Below, one piece after another: positions 29,981 to 30,162 of a DNA stretch of 30,162 nucleotides. The DNA comes from JAISGQ01 sp045604945 (GTDB lineage: Bacteria > Bacillota > Clostridia > Oscillospirales > Acutalibacteraceae), in NCBI GenBank assembly GCA_045604945.1, contig JAZUPA010000139.1, forward strand, positions 1-30,162, read 5' to 3'. Each line of letters starts with the position of its first letter. Position 1 is the first letter of the stretch. The notes below the pieces were generated by a model. The model made no database searches, was not told the origin of the DNA, and saw only the letters and a list, made by a program, of their open reading frames with translations. Made by a program: the position numbers and the translations under genes.

Positions 29981-30162
29981 ACAGGAAGCCGCAGACTGCG
30001 GAGTGTCTCTCCCTCCGTCTTCGCCTGCGGCGAATCCACCTCCCTCATCAGAGGGAGGCTTTTTATTTTTCGGTTCATCATGTACTCGATGTACTCATCG
30101 TAGGTGCAGGCTCCATCGATCACGCCCTCCTCGGTGGTCTCGATGATTCTGTTTGCGATTGT
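29920..30162 (-). CDS. C-terminal end of an ABC-F family ATPase, altered 3' end, cut by window edge
   Basis: The reverse strand at the window edge reads TIANRIIETTEEGVIDGACT, then YDEYIEYMMNRKIK. This matches the segment after the second ATPase domain in YkpA/YbiT-type ABC-F proteins (TIANRIIEI, then YDEYL). ABC-F proteins act on ribosomes in translation or antibiotic protection. After MMNRKIK the frame stays open through a palindromic repeat (30009-30058), adding about 47 residues without family character. It ends at a TAG at 29920-29922, inside the antisense strand of queG. Only 80 codons are visible. The ABC-F call rests on a short segment, so it is moderate; the extended tail is read directly from the sequence. 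Confidence 0.65.
   Translation of the reverse strand, partial: TIANRIIETTEEGVIDGACTYDEYIEYMMNRKIKSLPLMREVDSPQAKTEGETLRSLRLPVYSSLNISIFLFITLFPRHI
30009..30058. repeat. Dispersed palindromic repeat, copy 2 (between queG and the ABC-F gene)
   Basis: It shares the layout of the copy at 3398-3441: CTCCCTC, then a small hairpin (TTCGCC-tgc-GGCGAA, 30020-30034), then CCTCCCTC-atca-GAGGGAGG. The central hairpin sequence differs, while the flanking CTCCCTC/GAGGGAG units and the ATCA loop are the same. Confidence 0.75.
30039..30070 (+). terminator. Terminator of queG formed by the repeat
   Basis: CCTCCCTC (30039-30046) pairs with GAGGGAGG (30051-30058) around ATCA and is followed by CTTTTTATTTTT. The 3' half of the dispersed repeat thus serves as the queG terminator. 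Confidence 0.8.

Overview
The window looks like chromosomal DNA of an anaerobic Gram-positive Clostridia member, most likely an Oscillospiraceae/Ruminococcus-type gut bacterium. The evidence is a lysine riboswitch on asd-dapA-dapB, a glmS ribozyme, strong AGGAGG ribosome-binding sites, near-consensus sigma-A promoters, a sortase-type surface protein, and small dispersed hairpin repeats of the kind common in such genomes. The lineage is an inference from gene content; no 16S rRNA gene is present.

Layout. Position 1-934 (minus) is the 5' part of queA. Position 979-4286 (plus) is a lysine/diaminopimelate unit: promoter, lysine riboswitch with terminator, asd, dapA, a hairpin-rich spacer, dapB and a terminator. 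A small Cro/XRE-type regulator and a 117-bp MITE-like element follow. Position 4780-10900 is a minus-strand block: a GNAT acetyltransferase, a membrane-anchored cohesin-like protein with a very acidic tail, and a compact copper unit (copZ, copA, an unknown 205-aa protein, an RlmI-like rRNA methyltransferase). Divergent from copZ is glmS (plus), led by a complete glmS ribozyme. Position 13345-15352 (minus) is a small membrane protein, lgt and rsmE, tightly coupled. Position 15467-24595 (minus) is one 9.1-kb gene for a 3042-residue wall-anchored adhesin with a VWA domain, a Cna-B-like domain, MucBP-like modules and about twelve DUF11 repeats. Next come a small zinc-motif lipoprotein and tRNA-Asp and tRNA-Thr, and then a minus-strand unit of lipoprotein, glycyl-tRNA synthetase, YcxB-like and YxjI/LOR-like proteins. 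At the right edge are a plus-strand queG-like gene and the 3' end of a convergent ABC-F ATPase gene.

How it fits together. Two cis-acting RNA sensors control cell-wall precursor supply: lysine for the DAP pathway and glucosamine-6-phosphate for amino sugars. Lgt and the sortase-type adhesin belong to envelope building, together with three predicted lipoproteins or membrane-anchored surface proteins. tRNA and translation functions recur (queA, queG, rsmE, the RlmI-like enzyme, glyQS, tRNA-Asp, tRNA-Thr, ABC-F), and tRNA-Asp(GTC) is a queuosine substrate tRNA. I see no phage, insertion-sequence transposase, CRISPR array or clear genomic island. Most of the window is ordinary core genome. The least explained items are the cohesin-like acidic-tail protein, the unknown protein in the copper operon, the giant adhesin, the SD-like element in front of the glmS ribozyme, and the repeat that appears to have altered the ABC-F gene end.
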